From Manis javanica (taxonomy: Eukaryota; Chordata; Mammalia; Pholidota; Manidae), in contig NC_133156.1 in NCBI RefSeq assembly GCF_040802235.1, positions 183,594,351-183,658,350 on the forward strand: a stretch of 64,000 bases of DNA, read 5' to 3'. Under the pieces are notes generated by a model that saw only the letters and a list, made by a program, of their open reading frames with translations, ran no database searches and was not told where the DNA came from. Positions 1 through 12,735 of this stretch are shown in pieces (position 1 is the stretch's first letter; every line of letters begins with the position of its first letter). The translations under genes were made by a program, and so were the position numbers.

Positions 1-1204
1 AGGGAGTCTGCTACCATTCAATCCAGGAGACCTCCTAATCCAAATAGCACCCTGAACTCTGCAGGTCATGGTGCCCACCCACCACTTGTGATTCAAAATA
101 TGTAACACTAAACTAAGTTCTGAATTTTCCTACCATGACTTCAATGCTTTTTTAAGCAATAAACATCAAAATATTTCCAAACCAATGTTCCCCACCCCCA
201 CGTGTTGTTTTGCTTCGTACTGTTGGGATTTTTTCTGTCCCTTCTCCTTGGTGCCCTAAACACACACAGTCTGCCTGTTGAAGAATCCTGCGCACTCCTC
301 TTCATACCCTGAGAAGGCTGTGTTTGCAAAGACACACCCAGGTTGCCTGCCCCCACCCCACCCCACATCTATCCCTCCGGTGTCAGTCTGGCTATTGTGT
401 CCCCAGCAAGCTGCAGACCAATGAATTCTTAGCCGATGATGGGGTTGCCCTGTCTCCTTATTCTGAGCCAACCCCAGTTATGCCTGGCATCCAAGAGTCA
501 GCATTTTGTAGGCTTCTGTGACATTTGAGAGCCCACATCCCACTTCTTCCAGCATTTAGAGCAGAGAAGGAAGGACAGAAGGCTGCTCTTGTTGCCATCA
601 ATGAGCTCATCCCTCTCAGGGAGGCAGTAAGAAAGCTAAATCTCACCCCATGAATCAGGAAGCCTGAACTCATGAAAAAGCACACATTCCCCAGCTGCCT
701 GACCCACCCGCTGACCTTTCTATAAGAAGAACTAGACTGAGGCCTCCTCCCAAGAATGAGATAACTGATTAAACAAAGACCAACATTTTTTAGTGAAACA
801 ACCCTTCCCACCATGTACCTGAATCCTTTGATTTCTGTGTACCCTCCAATGTCAATTTTTTAGGCCTCTTCTGGCTGAAGTCACACATTTCTGGGATCCC
901 TTCCCAACTTCATCGCTAGAGGCAGTGTAGCCTTGAGCAAGTTGCTTAACTGCTCAGGGTTTCCCCTCTTCTATATGCAAACTGGGAATGCCACACTGGG
1001 AACGAATCCTCTCATTTTGCACTGTTGAAAGGGTTCACTCTGTGATCCTAGGACAAAATGCCTTTGGGTATTCCTCACTGTCTCAGAAGAGTAACTCTAG
1101 GTGAAGGGTGCCATGAGGTTCAGTTTGACTCCTCCTGGATATTCCACTCCAGATGAGCCATCGAGTTGTCATCCCCATGTCACAAGATAGTGGCCTGGCG
1201 ATCC
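1..1204. other. Intergenic DNA with an old MIR fragment
   Basis: No gene is seen. About 905-1000 resembles the core of a MIR SINE, with the typical 'ttgagcaagttgcttaac' stretch, and is ancient. The rest looks like unique or unrecognised old sequence. Small open frames here lack codon character and splice context. Confidence 0.5.
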
Positions 1205-1746
1205 TGAGACAGTGACCATGGGCTTAGACAGAGTAGGGTGAGGGCCTGCAGAAAAAGCAAGGCAAGATATTTACAGTCAAAGCAATATAACAATGTAAAG
1301 TCCCTATCGAAACTCTGTGTCACACTAATTCTCTAGGGTAAAGATACCAGACTAGAAATATAGACATCTTCAGTGAGATCAGTTAAAGGTCAAAAGGCCA
1401 GGAGCAACTTGGCCTGGAATGTTTGAGTGTTCCGCAAGGGTATCTCAGCATAGCCCGTGACTTCACTGTAAACAGCCCTAGCAAACAGACAACAGCCCAG
1501 ACCACCTTGAGGGCAGGGCAGGTGGTACAAGTCCACACCCTGAGCCCTCAGTTCACAAAAATCCTCAACTGCCTATAAATCCCCTACACAAACGCACCAC
1601 CCTGGGCTCTCTTGTCCCCTCCTGGCATGAGCCAGGAGCTTTTTCCTCTCACTTTATTTCTAAATAAAAGCCTCTGCCCTGTCTCTCCTATCTTGGGTGT
1701 TTGCGAAGTTCATTCTTCGACTCCACAAACAAGAACCCCGGCATCA
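1205..1746 (+). mobile_element. Solo LTR, class I ERV-like
   Basis: A 542-bp LTR running TG...CA, flanked by the 4-bp direct repeat ATCC at 1201-1204 and 1747-1750. A TATA-like element (ctataaatcc, about 1570) and a poly(A) signal (aataaa, about 1662) precede a CT-rich, U5-like end. Relatives lie at 12172-12735 and 54298-55039. A 4-bp target duplication is typical of class I (gamma-like) elements. No internal region is present, so it is a solo LTR fossil. Confidence 0.8.
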
Positions 1747-2165
1747 ATCCTGCCACACTCTCCTCAGGATGGAGAAGTCTCGGTGTTGTCAGCCATCTGG
1801 TCTTCTTTCAAACTCAGTTGACCCTAACAACCTGCCTGTCAGCTTTAGTCTAGATCCTTTAACAATGGGGCTGGTCTGCCTCTGTTCTCTTTCTAAATTA
1901 TTGCTTCATATTTATTTTCAAGTATATCTCTGATTTTTGTCTTTCCTTAGTGGGAATTTGGAAGACTTTGGCATCAGTGTCTATAAGTCTTTCTCCCATG
2001 GCCAGCAACTATGGTTCCCTCCTCTTCGCAAGGTGTCTGATTCATCTTTTTCTACCCAGTCTTCTGTGAGCTGGCCTTGAAGATTATGCACTGACTCAGG
2101 TTCTGGGTATGGTCCAGGCTTAGAATTTGCACCCCTGAGTGCAATAGCCTCTTTGCAGCTTTGTA

Positions 2166-2288
2166 ATAAACAATCTCTGATGTTATAAATCATGGTAGTG
2201 GTACACATTAGTTCTTAATTATCTTTCAGTCCTTCTACAGACTGGTGGCCCTTATTCTAGATCTCTTCTTTTATGGTACTAAAATTAG
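2166..2288. repeat. Direct duplication, copy 1
   Basis: This 123-bp stretch recurs at 3363-3485 in the same orientation, 1197 bp away, with essentially one mismatch by eye. It does not look like a known interspersed repeat. The flanks of the two copies differ. Confidence 0.85.
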
Positions 2289-2454
2289 TATGTCTAATAA
2301 TTTTAGAGTAGTCAGGAGTCACAGGAAATGAAAAAAAAACATTCTTGGATTCTTTCAATTAAATTAACTTAATTTATATTGATATTTTCATATAAATGAA
2401 ATATTCAATTAATTTCACTTGCAATTAATCCTGATACAAAACTTTTGTAAGGAA

Positions 2455-3110
2455 AGGCAAAACTGTGGAGACAATAAAAAGATCAGTGGTTGCCAGGGTA
2501 GAATGGGGAGGAATGAATAGGCAGAGCACAGAAGATTTTTAGGGCAGTGAAAATACTCCATGTGCTACTATAATGATGGATGGATGTCATTATGTATTTG
2601 TCCCAACCCATAAAATGTACAACACCAAGAGAACCCTAAAGTAAACTGCGGACTTTGGGTGATTATGATGTGTCAATGTAGGTACATCCTTGGTAAAAAA
2701 CATACCACTCTAGTGAGTGATGTTGATCATGGGGGAATCTACGCGTGAGTGGGAACATGTATGAGAAATATATGATGGGAAGGGAGGGATAAGGGGAATA
2801 AGAGGCATTAGGATTAGCACACATAATGTTGGGGGGGCACGGGGAAGGCAGTATAGCACAGAGAAGACAAGTAGTGATTCTGTAGCATCTTGCTGCACTG
2901 ATGGACAGTGACTGTAATGGGGTATGTGGTGGGGACTTGATAATGGGGGGAATCTAGTAACCACAGTGTTGTTTATGTGACTGTATATTAATGATACCAA
3001 AATAAATAAATAAATAATAGAACAGGAAAAAAAAAGAAATATATGAGAAATCTCTATGCCTTCCTCTCAATTGTACTGTAAACCTAATACTTCTCTTTTA
3101 AAAATTACAT
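2455..3110 (+). mobile_element. Old L1 3' end interrupted by a younger L1 fragment
   Basis: The outer part (about 2455-2775, resuming from about 3035) matches the 3' UTR of an old L1M-type LINE, including the 'gatcagtggttgccaggg' landmark. It was split by the insertion at 2776-3034. Confidence 0.7.
2776..3034 (+). mobile_element. Young 5'-truncated L1 3' end
   Basis: A 259-bp L1 3' UTR with an A-rich tail, flanked by the 12-bp target duplication AGAAATATATGA (2764-2775 and 3035-3046). Its 3' end matches the L1 ending at 47663 and the antisense copies near 4965, 22309, 35265 and 50243. This defines a recent L1 lineage of the genome. Confidence 0.85.
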
Positions 3111-3362
3111 CCTTAAAAAAACACATGTGGAAGGGATGTCTGTTGTCCTCCTTGCCTAACTAAAAAGTTTCAGGAGGCTGCTCAGAGGTAGAAATTCCAA
3201 ACTTCTAGGATCCTGACCCCAGAGGCATTGGTCTTTGTCCTCCATAAGGTCTTCATCTTGTTTCTTTTCATCCTCTCCTCTTCTTTGCTTCCCCCTCCCT
3301 TTTACATCATCTGGGATCAGCTCTTCTCTTTTCTCTTTTTCCTTTTCTGTCCTTGCTTTGTC

Positions 3363-3485
3363 ATAAACAATCTCTGATGTTATAAATCATGGTAGTGGTA
3401 CACATTAGTTCTAAATTATCTTTCAGTCCTTCTACAGACTGGTGGCCCTTATTCTAGATCTCTTCTTTTATGGTACTAAAATTAG
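3363..3485. repeat. Direct duplication, copy 2
   Basis: Second copy of 2166-2288, in the same orientation. It ends immediately before an MLT1-like LTR. Either tandem duplication of the interval or misassembly could account for it. Confidence 0.85.
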
Positions 3486-3489
3486 ACAC

Positions 3490-3815
3490 TTTTGTCCTCA
3501 CATGGGCGTAAGTTGTGTCCTGACCTGCATATTAGAGCGGATCCTAAATCCAATGACTGGTGTCCTTGTGAGAAGAGGAGAGAGCATACAGAGACACCCA
3601 GAGAAGGCCATGTGAAGATGGAGGCAGAGACCGGAGTGAGGCAGCCACAAGCCAAGGAATGCCAAGGATTGGCAGCAGTCAGCAGAAGCTAGGAGAGACG
3701 TGTGGCCCAGATCCTTCCTCAGGGTTTCCAGGGGGGACCAACACTGTCGTCACCTTGATTTCTGACTTCCAGCCTCTCTGTAACAGAATAAATTTCTGTT
3801 GTTTTAAGCCAAAAA
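3490..3815 (+). mobile_element. MLT1-like LTR (ERVL-MaLR), ancient
   Basis: The order of landmarks fits an MLT1 LTR: a 'gccatgtgaagatggagg' stretch, then 'caccttgatttctgacttcc', then 'aataaatttctgttgtttta'. It is a diverged fossil shared by placental mammals. Confidence 0.7.
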
Positions 3816-3854
3816 ATAAATAAAATAAAATAAAGGCAACAATGGTTGATTATT

Positions 3855-3968
3855 GTAATTGTCACACAACTCTGTGAATATACTAAAGAAAATAGAATTG
3901 TATACTTCAAGTGAGTGAGTTATGTGGTATGTGAATGTATCTTAATAAAGCAGTTATCTTAAAAAACT
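3855..3968 (+). mobile_element. Old L1 3' terminal fragment
   Basis: The 'aattgtatacttcaa' and 'cttaataaagcagttatc' landmarks match the 3' end of L1M-type LINEs. The copy is short and old. Confidence 0.6.
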
Positions 3969-4199
3969 GTGCCCTGAACTGCCAGTGGCCCCTTTTTCTC
4001 CCATTTTTAGGACCAGATTCAGAGGCTCTGGACACATTCCTCATAGAGGTGTTTGCTCCTCTTGTGATTCTTGGGCATTTGGCCTACATTGATCCCAGTC
4101 CTGGGGCCTGCTTACCACACCCACCACGCCACCAGATTCAGGCAGAGAATGAGAAAGAGAGAGAGAAAGAGAAACTGTTTGAAGAGAAAGTATAGGAAA

Positions 4200-4962
4200 T
4201 AATACAGCATGTACCTACTGAAGGACATTTAGGTCGCATCTACTTTTCCCCTCTACAGATAAAAAAGGCAGTGGCCAATCTTATGTTTACTTCCACACTA
4301 GTATGAGTTTCTCTGGGAAATAGACTAGAGTGTAGTTGTTGGGCCATAATCGTTGGGCATATATTCAACTCCCCTAGACATTGATAAATTATTCTTCAAA
4401 ACAGTTGAAATAATTTACATTATACCAGCAATATATAAGAGTTCCCAATATGTAAGATTCTCACCAGCCCTTGGTATATCAGACTTGACCTTTTTCTTAG
4501 GTACAACTTTTATAAAACAGTATCTTCTTCTTTTAAAGGGCATTTCTCTGATTACCAGTGAAATTGAGCATCTGTTCATAAGTTTATGGATATTCAGGTT
4601 CTTTCTCTATGAATCACCCATTCACATTCATTGCCAGTTTTCTACTGGGTTGTATGCCTTTTAATTATTGACTTGTAAATCTCCATATATCCTGGGTACT
4701 AATCATTTACCAGCTATATGCATTGCAGACATCTTCACTCAGAGTATAGTTTGTCTTTTCACTTTGGTTATGATGTGTTTTCATATTTTCCAGGTTTTAA
4801 TTTTAATATTGCCAAATTCCTATAAAAATATTCTTCTGTACAGTTTCTTTTTAAAGTTTAACACATTTCTTCCATATTTAGTCTTTAATCCATATGGGAT
4901 TTACCTACTATGAGGTAGGAATTTTATTTTATTTTTCACCATAGAAAGCCACTGGTCCCAGC
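4200..4962 (-). mobile_element. Old L1 fragment, antisense
   Basis: The complement resembles the end of L1 ORF2, around the region that on this strand reads 'tctctgattaccagtgaaattgagc'-like text. It is diverged and has no usable frame. Assignment is from recall of L1 structure. Confidence 0.55.
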
Positions 4963-4964
4963 AC

Positions 4965-5110
4965 ATTTTTGTTTTGTTTTGTTTTGTTATTAAGGTATTA
5001 TTGTTATACACCCTTATAAAGGTTTCACATGAAAAACAATGTGGTTAATACATTCACCCATATTATCGAGTCCCCCCTCATACCCCATTGCAGTCACTGT
5101 CCCTCAGTGT
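4965..5110 (-). mobile_element. L1 3' end, antisense
   Basis: A T-rich head (tttgttttgttttg) is followed by the complement of the same L1 3' UTR seen at 2776-3034 and near 47520-47660. It is truncated at about 5110. Confidence 0.75.
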
Positions 5111-5462
5111 AGTAAGACCAGCATATTTATTGAATAGCCCATTATTCCCTATAACTCATAGTGTCTCCCTATTAAATTCAAGTTCCATATACAAATGGAG
5201 ATCTGGAAATTCACCCCCTGCAAAACTTAGTTTTAAATGCTATAGTTTTATGATATGTATTAATTACTTAAGGAGATACAACCTCACCATAGTTTTCTTC
5301 AAAATGATTAGTTCTTCCTGAACCTTTAACTCTTAAATATCAATTTTGTTGAATTCCATGGAAATCCTACTCAAAGTTTGACTTGAATTATATTAAATTT
5401 ATAATTTAATATTTGGGAAGGAACTGTACTCATTCTTTAGTTAGTATGTCTTTCTGTGTTAT

Positions 5463-5870
5463 TCTAGGTTCTCCAAAGAAACAGCACCAATAGGGAGTAT
5501 GTGTATATGTGTGTGTGTATATAGAAAGAGAGAAAGAGATTTATTCTAAGGAATTGGCTCATATGATTGTGAGGGCTGACAAGTCCCAAATCAGCAGGAC
5601 AGGCCAGCAAGCTGGAAATTCCAGCAGAAGTTGACATTGCAGTCTTGAGTCCAAAGGCAGCCTAAGGATAGAATTCCTTCTCTTCTGGGGAATCTCAGTC
5701 TCTTCTTTTGAGGCCTTCAACTGACTGGTTGAGGCCTACCCATATTATGGAGAAGAATCTGCTTTACTCAAAGTCTGCTGATAACATGTTAATATCATCT
5801 AAAAAATAACTTCATACAACATCTAGACTGGTGTTTGACCAAACAACTGGGTACCAAATTGACCCATAAA
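5463..5870. mobile_element. Ancient interspersed repeat, probably LTR class
   Basis: 'ggttctccaaagaaacagcaccaatagg', a TG/AG-rich stretch and 'gaccaaacaactgggtacc' are landmarks of a repeat common across placental mammals. I think it is an ERVL/MLT-type LTR but cannot fix the family name. Confidence 0.45.
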
Positions 5871-8455
5871 ATTAACTTGCACACTCTTTGTGTTTTTAAG
5901 CCTCCTTTTATGCTCTTCATAAAAGTTTTGCATATCTGCTTATTAGACTTATTCCTGGGCTTACAGTTTTTGTTACTGTTGGAAATACCATAAATATTTT
6001 TTGAATTTTGAAGTGTAGCATTCATCTGGTAAAGTGAACAAATCATAAATGTACAACTTGATGAATTTTCACAAACATAGTACATACATAAAGTTAGCAA
6101 ACAGAAAGCCCAGAGACTTATCAGCATCCTAGAGAGCCCCCTTGTGTCCTCTTCCAGGAGCCAAGAGTAGCCACGGTCCTGACTTCTAACACCATAGCTG
6201 GTTTTAGCTGGTTTGGGATTTTATAAAAATCATAGAAAGTGTGCTTTTTTAACAGATATCTTTATCTTACCATCATGTTCTATCCTGATTCTTGTTCTAA
6301 TGGGTTTGGGGGCACAAAACAGACTGGAAAAAACCTTTTCTTTCCAGAGCATATCCCAGGGCTTCTTGAGGAAGCCCCTTCAGTGGCAGGGTTTTAGGGC
6401 CTTTGGTGGGGAAAGGAGAGAAAGGAGAATGAAGAGACTGCATTGTTGCTTACAAAATCTTATTCTTCCACTCTCATGTCCCCAAGAACCACCAGAGAAG
6501 GGCCTCAGAGAAGGAATTATTAGAGAACCCAGCAACATTATAGCCCAGAGCCCCAAGAATCTACAGAAACTTTAGGGAGACCTCTGGATTTCCCAGATAT
6601 GAAAAGATGGAATCTTATCTAGTTTTTAAAGAGTTAGGTGGCCCTGGCTGACACTTAGGCAACACTTCAACAGGCTGAGGCAATGTTATCACATTCATTT
6701 TATTCTGTTATTCAATTATTATTCAGTCCTTCATTGCTCAAGCATGCAGGCAATCAATAATCACATGTATTAGAGATTGGCCAGGTGGAAGACACTGGGT
6801 AATAAGCAGTGGGGATTCAGCAGTGAACAGAAACAACTTACCTGTGCCAACCCTCATGTAGCTCCTGACTGATACAGGTGAGGTGAGCACAGAGGACCAT
6901 GTACTCACCCGTATCACCTGATCAGGGTAAATGCAGGAGGGACAGAGAAATACAGGTCCCACCATCCAGGCCATCAACCAGCCTCTAGGCAGTGCAAGTG
7001 CAAGTGGAGGGAAGTGGCAAGAAAGCCTCCCATTTGGATATGACATGACTGTGGCCGGCATCACCTGGATCTCCTCGGAGGCCTTCCTTTCAGCTGGGCC
7101 CTAAGGCCTCTCCTGGAAGCTCACAGCCCCCTTTCCTCCCTCACAGCTGCAGCCACCCTGGCCTCTGGTTCTCCTCCCCGTCTCTCCCCAGTTCAAGTAA
7201 TGGAGCAAAATACAGTTCCCTTTTTGAATTACCCCCTAGAGATGAAGGACCCAGAAGTCTTGGTTTTGAGAACTTAACGGGGTGATCACCAAGGGATAAA
7301 AGAGGATATAAAAAATGATAAAATGAGTGTATATTATAAATATTCCAAAATTTTACCTCGTTCTTGTAATCATGGTCTTGAGTCAGGAGTTCCTGACTTT
7401 CTCTGAAATAGTAAATGAAATGAGGAGGAAGAGGAGGATGACAGTGCAGCTATGGGGTGTCTAGGATTTCCAAGTATGTTGCACAGCTGTGCAGGTTCAG
7501 AATAATTACCCTCTTTGCCCAGATAAGAAACAGAGGCCAATATTAAGCGCCTTCTCTAAGAGTGCCAAATCAGGAAGAACCATTCAAAGACCGTGCTATC
7601 TGCACTGCACTGCCCTGCCTCAGTGGACTGCACCCCCGACATTTGTTCCTGAAGATAGACTTCACCATCTCCTCCTCCTCCCTGTGTCTAGACGGTGGGT
7701 AAAAGTCATGAGGACCTTTCCTCCTCACTGCCCCTCTTCCCAGACTGAAAACACTTCATGGTTGTTCTCCCTTGCCTCAAGTAGGCAGTTTGCCTCCCCA
7801 CAGGCCTCTGGGCTAGATGATACCTGTTCTCTGAGCTCCAGGACTGACCTGGAATAAGCACTCACCTCTTTTCCTCACAGTCATACTTTTTTCATGTGTA
7901 GGTGGAGAAAGGAAGTCATTGAGGAAGAAGTTAGAGCCTGCAAATAGGGACGCGTTCTGTTTCACATATTGTAGGAAGGATAAAGGAGTTTCTGTGAAAA
8001 CACTTAACAAAGAGTACATCCTAAATGTGTGTGAGTTGAAGATAAACAGATTTTTCACTCATCTCTGACTGAAATTTCTTCTCACACCATCTACCCCCTC
8101 CTGGCTGCTCACTCAGGAAACAGGCCGCTTAAGCTGGCTGAGCCAACCATCCTTTCTCCCTAAATCTTGACCTTTTCCTTGTTTTATCTATTCCCCATTC
8201 TCAGAAGGAACAGCCACTTTACCCTTCCAAGTCTTCTCCTCCATCTGGACCTTGAACCCCACTCCCCTGTGGGCCAGGCCCTATCGCCTATTCTTTTCAG
8301 TCTGCTCTCTCCAGCCGGCTCCCTTCCCCTGTCCGCGCATGCGCTTGGTCTTGCCCAAGATTAAAACAAAAAAAAATGAACCTCTTGACCCTGTCTCCCT
8401 CTCAACTTTCTACCTTTCCCTCCTCCCTCCCTCCCTCCCACTCTCCAGCCCACCC
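5871..8455. other. Intergenic, no gene recognised
   Basis: I see no exon with a protein match. About 6690-6870 may hold an L2-like fragment ('ttcagcagtgaacag'). A short (CTCC)n tract lies near 8420-8440. The remainder is unassigned. Confidence 0.45.
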
Positions 8456-8459
8456 GGCT

Positions 8460-8745
8460 TCCTGCAAATGTCATCATAGAAAACACCAATGACTCCCTGT
8501 TGCCAAATCTGATGGTCTCTTTTTGGTCTTACCTTGCTGCCACACTTGACCTCAGGACCTCCTCCAGGAAACCCCTTCCCACAGGGTTCTCCTCCTGCAT
8601 CTCTGACCAGCTGTCACCTTCTCAGTCTCCTTTGCCACCTCTTCTACTTTTTAAATGCTGAAGGCCCCCAGCTTTCTCTCCTTGGCTCATTTCTCTGCTC
8701 ACTTTGCACACTCTCCCTGGACAAGCTAATCCACTGATACAATAT
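8460..8745 (+). mobile_element. L2 LINE fragment
   Basis: The stretch from 'acaccaatgactccctgttgcc' onwards resembles the L2 reverse-transcriptase region. A second fragment from the same part of L2 lies at 27290-27755. Old and diverged. Confidence 0.5.
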
Positions 8746-9249
8746 TCTTCCCAATCATCATTTCTAATCCCCAAGTACTAGAGGCATGGAGCCCACCATG
8801 CTTTTTTGGGAACTGTGGGTTCCACAAAGGTGCTAGGGGTGGCACTATCCTGCCCATAGCTTGGACTTTTGCCTGTTGACCCACAAGCACTTTATACTTG
8901 GCTGTCAAAACAGATCCATGTGCAGGGCTTTCTGCAAGGTACTGGGGGAAATTCAGAGACTTGAAGCCCTGCAAGTTGGTCAACAGCCCTCCTCCTCCTT
9001 TGCTGGGTTTCTTTCCCCTGGGATGAACACACACACCCACTGCTGCTATCACATGTTCTGTGCAACAGAAAGAATGACCAGTTCAAAAAGGATGAGCCGC
9101 TCCACCTTTGCCAGCACCCAAATCCCTTTTACTCTCTCCCAAGAACCCTACCCATCCCTCCACCGCTTTCCCCAGTGAAGTGGATCCAATGTCGCATGAG
9201 AGCAGTGCCCTCTAGAGGAGTATTTTTAAAATTGCAATGGTGCCATCTA

Positions 9250-9705
9250 AGTGGGTGTGGCAGATTGCATTTTCCAGAAGGCAGCTTGAGTATCTCCCAT
9301 CCCACCTGCTCTTCTTAATGTGACTTTGTATCTCTACCCATCGAGAGGTGGAGCTTATGTTCTCTCTTCAGTTGGGGTGGGCCTGTCATTATGTAGGAAG
9401 TGATGCTATGCTGCCTGGTTCTCAGCTTTGGAGCCCAGAGCCACCTGTAGACAGTTCATTTGCCCTACGGCTGTCAGGCTGTGAGGAAGCCCAGCTAGCC
9501 CACGCAGAGTGACACATGAGAAACAACAGACTCAGCCCCTCACTAGGAAACTACAGCCACTTAGAGACCTAAATCAGAAGAACCCTGCTGGGCCACCGAA
9601 ATTCCTGCACCACCAAAAACATAGATGTAGTGAAATGACTGGAGTCTTTTTAAGATACTAGGTTTGGGGGTGATTTGTTATGCAGTTATACATAACCAGA
9701 ATAGT
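9250..9705 (+). mobile_element. MLT1/MaLR-like LTR, ancient
   Basis: Landmarks include 'catcgagaggtggagctt', 'gtcaggctgtgaggaagccc' and 'ggtgatttgttatgcag'. These follow the order of an ERVL-MaLR LTR. Fossil, with no internal region recognised. Confidence 0.6.
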
Positions 9706-11180
9706 GAGTCATGAATTCATGTAGTGTTTAAAAGACCAACTAAAACAAAACAGAATAGAATAGAAAGTGTAATAATAAAGACTTAAGCATTATTAGGAAA
9801 CTTTTTTCAGTAAATGGGTGTTTTTCTACACGGCATCAAAAATATGTATATGATCAAGAAGTAACATGTATTTGTTCCAGTGGGTCATTAAAGAACTTTA
9901 AGTTTTGAGAGGTTTGCAAACCTGGAAGTTATAAAAATCAAAACCCACTGAGGCCAATATAATCACAGTGATTTAAGGAGACTGGGAATTCTAGTACTTC
10001 TGTGAGCACAAAAAGAGGTTGAGCTTGTTTAGGTTTGTCATCCAGACCAGAAAGAGGAGTAGAAATGCCTTCTACTTGTGAGAGCAAGAAAAAAGGAAGT
10101 CCTTGTATATTTTTCCTCTAATATTCGGTACCTCAATTCTCTCAGTAAATATTCTGTTGAATTAATGGGATTTCTGAGGCAGCATAATGGCATGTTTCTC
10201 CATGAAATTCCTGCATCAGAATCTCTTGGGGACTTGTAAAACTGCAGATCCCTGGGCCTCGCTTTCAGTCTACAGTATCAGAGGCATAGGGCTTGTTAAG
10301 GAGGAAGAATTTTCCTCTACACCTCAAGGTCCCTCTAGCTAGTCTAAGAATCAAATTGACAGGAGAAAATCAAATTTAATTCTACAGGTACAGGGAACCC
10401 ACAGGCATCAGATTCCAAAGACAGTCAGAGACAATAAAGTATGTATTTCATGCTGAACTAAGAGGAAGCAGATAGGAGTCTGGGACTTTAAAGGGAAAGA
10501 AAGCAATCAAAGGAAGATGAAAGAGTTAATGTTTGGTAAACAAATGTTCCCTGGGTCACACAGAAACAATGGTACACAGGAATTTTAACAGACTTCACTA
10601 AATTCCTTCCTGTCTGCAGCCTAGGTCATATTATACTGTAGTTATCTGTAGTGATAGCTCTCTTCCTGGAGCAGGTCCTCCATCTAAATCCTTTTAGGCA
10701 GTTAGGGGGAAGGTCAAAGTTTCTTTCTGAGTCTTTGGACTGGGATTGTTTTCAGCGGGACATGCGAAAGTGCCAAATCTTGGGACCACCTGCCCTTGGC
10801 CCAAGGCTGCATCTTCACCCTGCTCCCTAGAGAGTCACAGCATGCTTAACTTTGAGATCTACTGAGTCACAGGGACACCATCCAAGTAATTGAAATTCAA
10901 ATCACCCTAGAAAATGAGTTCCCATCATGCAGTAAGATAGCTAGCATCCCCTATAAGCTGGTCAGAATACTGAGAGGTCTCACCGTACTGGGTATAACTG
11001 GAAATAGCCCTGATTATCAAGAAACCTCATCCAGGACTCGAGAGGGCCAAGGCTAGAATGCCTCCATTTTTTAAAGAAAATTGTATCTGAATAATAAGAG
11101 ATATGTGGGGTGTTTCTAAGCATGTGCTTCAATATATATTACAGTATATAACTGAAACATGTATGTGTGTATGCTGTAAG
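9706..11180. other. Intergenic with MER5-like fragments
   Basis: About 10170-10300 resembles a MER5-type hAT nonautonomous transposon ('gcatcagaatctcttgg'). About 10310-10760 may be an antisense LTR but I cannot name it. No gene is seen. Confidence 0.4.
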
Positions 11181-11184
11181 TCTG

Positions 11185-11525
11185 CGGAGAGTAAATCCTG
11201 GGGCAAAATACCTCCAAAAACCGAAATCAATCAAAGGGAGAAATAAAGTTTAAAATCCGTTTATTGCTCACAAAGTGCACTCCCAGGCCATCTCCTTTCC
11301 TGCTCCAGAAGAAGCGAAACTGGCCTTCCCCTCCCCTCTCAGGTACAGAATAAGCCCTCCTAGCTCAGGTAATTTCCCATTGATATGGAGATGAACTTCT
11401 CTGCACCCCTGAGGAATGCTGCAAATGCACTAAAGCCATACTTCTTTCCACCTCCAAATGCCTGTTGATATGCAGATGTACTAAAGCCAGGTGAGATATT
11501 CTGGAAATGTTACAATTTTACCCAC
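11185..11525 (-). mobile_element. LTR-like fragment, antisense (probably class I ERV)
   Basis: On the minus strand a poly(A) signal (aataaa) lies just before a 'ttggaggtattttgcccc' end, typical of an LTR R-U5 boundary. It is diverged, with no partner LTR or internal region recognised. Confidence 0.45.
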
Positions 11526-11527
11526 AA

Positions 11528-11575
11528 AGCTTATATATATATATATTATATATAATGTATCTATCATATATATAA
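11528..11575. repeat. AT microsatellite
   Basis: Alternating TA dinucleotides with interruptions. Confidence 0.8.
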
Positions 11576-11689
11576 TAGACCATACTCAGAACCACCCAGA
11601 TATATTATTATAATAAATGATACTATTTTCTGTATGGTATATTATGATGTTTTGACACCTTTAAAAATTTTTCCTGCTAAGAGATTGCC

Positions 11690-12171
11690 TGGGCTAGTCA
11701 ATTCTTAGAGACTGCAAAGGGCCCAGCCAGGAGCATACCCTTGATATGCAAACTAAGCAATCCATGCCAGGCCTTACCTCCTCTGTCTAGCCTGGAAGCA
11801 ATATTCCTGTGCCTTAATCATCTCATAGCCAGGTACCAAAAAAAAAAAAAATTTCTTCCTACCCTGAGTAAAAGCAGATATGGATTGATAAATAATGTCA
11901 GGGTCTCTGGGCCTCACCTCTGGTGACTGGGCCTTGCAAGTTCGATCAGATTGCCCAGTCTGCTCCAACAACAAGGGACCTCAATTATAGTTTAGAGCCA
12001 TCAGAAAGTATTCCAATTAGCCACTTACCAGCTGCTCAGCCTGCTGTGCCTTGCCTTTCCCAAGGAGATCCCAGAGAAGGCCACAGACCAAGCACTCCCC
12101 TCCCCTCACTACTGCCTCCTAACCACCTTGTCTTTCTCCCGTGGCTCTGGACGGTGTGCCATGTCTCCTGT
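11690..12171 (+). repeat. Repeat shared with 19755-19905
   Basis: 'ctgagtaaaagcagatatgg', 'tctctgggcctcacctc' and 'gcccagtctgctcca' match landmarks at about 19790-19895 in the same order. This marks an interspersed repeat, possibly internal or LTR sequence of a class I ERV. I cannot name it. The solo LTR at 12172 lies immediately downstream. Confidence 0.5.
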
Positions 12172-12735
12172 TGAGACAGGGACCATGGGCTTAGACAGTG
12201 TAGGGTGAGGGCCTCCGGAAAAAGCAAGGCAAGATATTTACAGTCAAAGCAATATAACAATGTAAAGTCCCTATCGAAACGCTGTGTTCAGCATTATGCA
12301 AAGTCAAGGTCATACTAATTCTCTAGGGTAAAGATACGAGACTAGGAATACAGACATCTTCAGGGAGATCAGTTAAAGGTCAAAAGGCCAGGAGCAATTT
12401 GGCCTGGAATGTTTGAGTGTTCCACAAGGGTATCTCAGCATAACCCGTGACTTCACTGTAAACAGCCCTAGCAAACAGACAACAACCCAGCCCACCTTGA
12501 GGGCGGGGCAGGTGGTACAAGTCCACACCCTGAGCCCTCAATTCCCAAAAATCCTCAACTGCGTATAAATCCCCTAGACAAACACACCACCCCGGGCTCT
12601 CTTGTCCCTTCCTGGCATGAGCCAGGAGCTCTTTCCTCTCACTTTATTTCTAAACAAAAGCCTGTACCTTGCTCTCCTACCTTGAGTGTTTGTGAAGCTC
12701 GTTCTTTGGCTCCGCAAACAAGAACCCCGGCGTCA
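12172..12735 (+). mobile_element. Solo LTR, class I ERV-like, copy 2
   Basis: A 564-bp LTR closely related to 1205-1746. It is flanked by the 4-bp duplication CTGT (12168-12171 and 12736-12739). It has the same TATA-like element, poly(A) signal and CA end. Confidence 0.8.
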
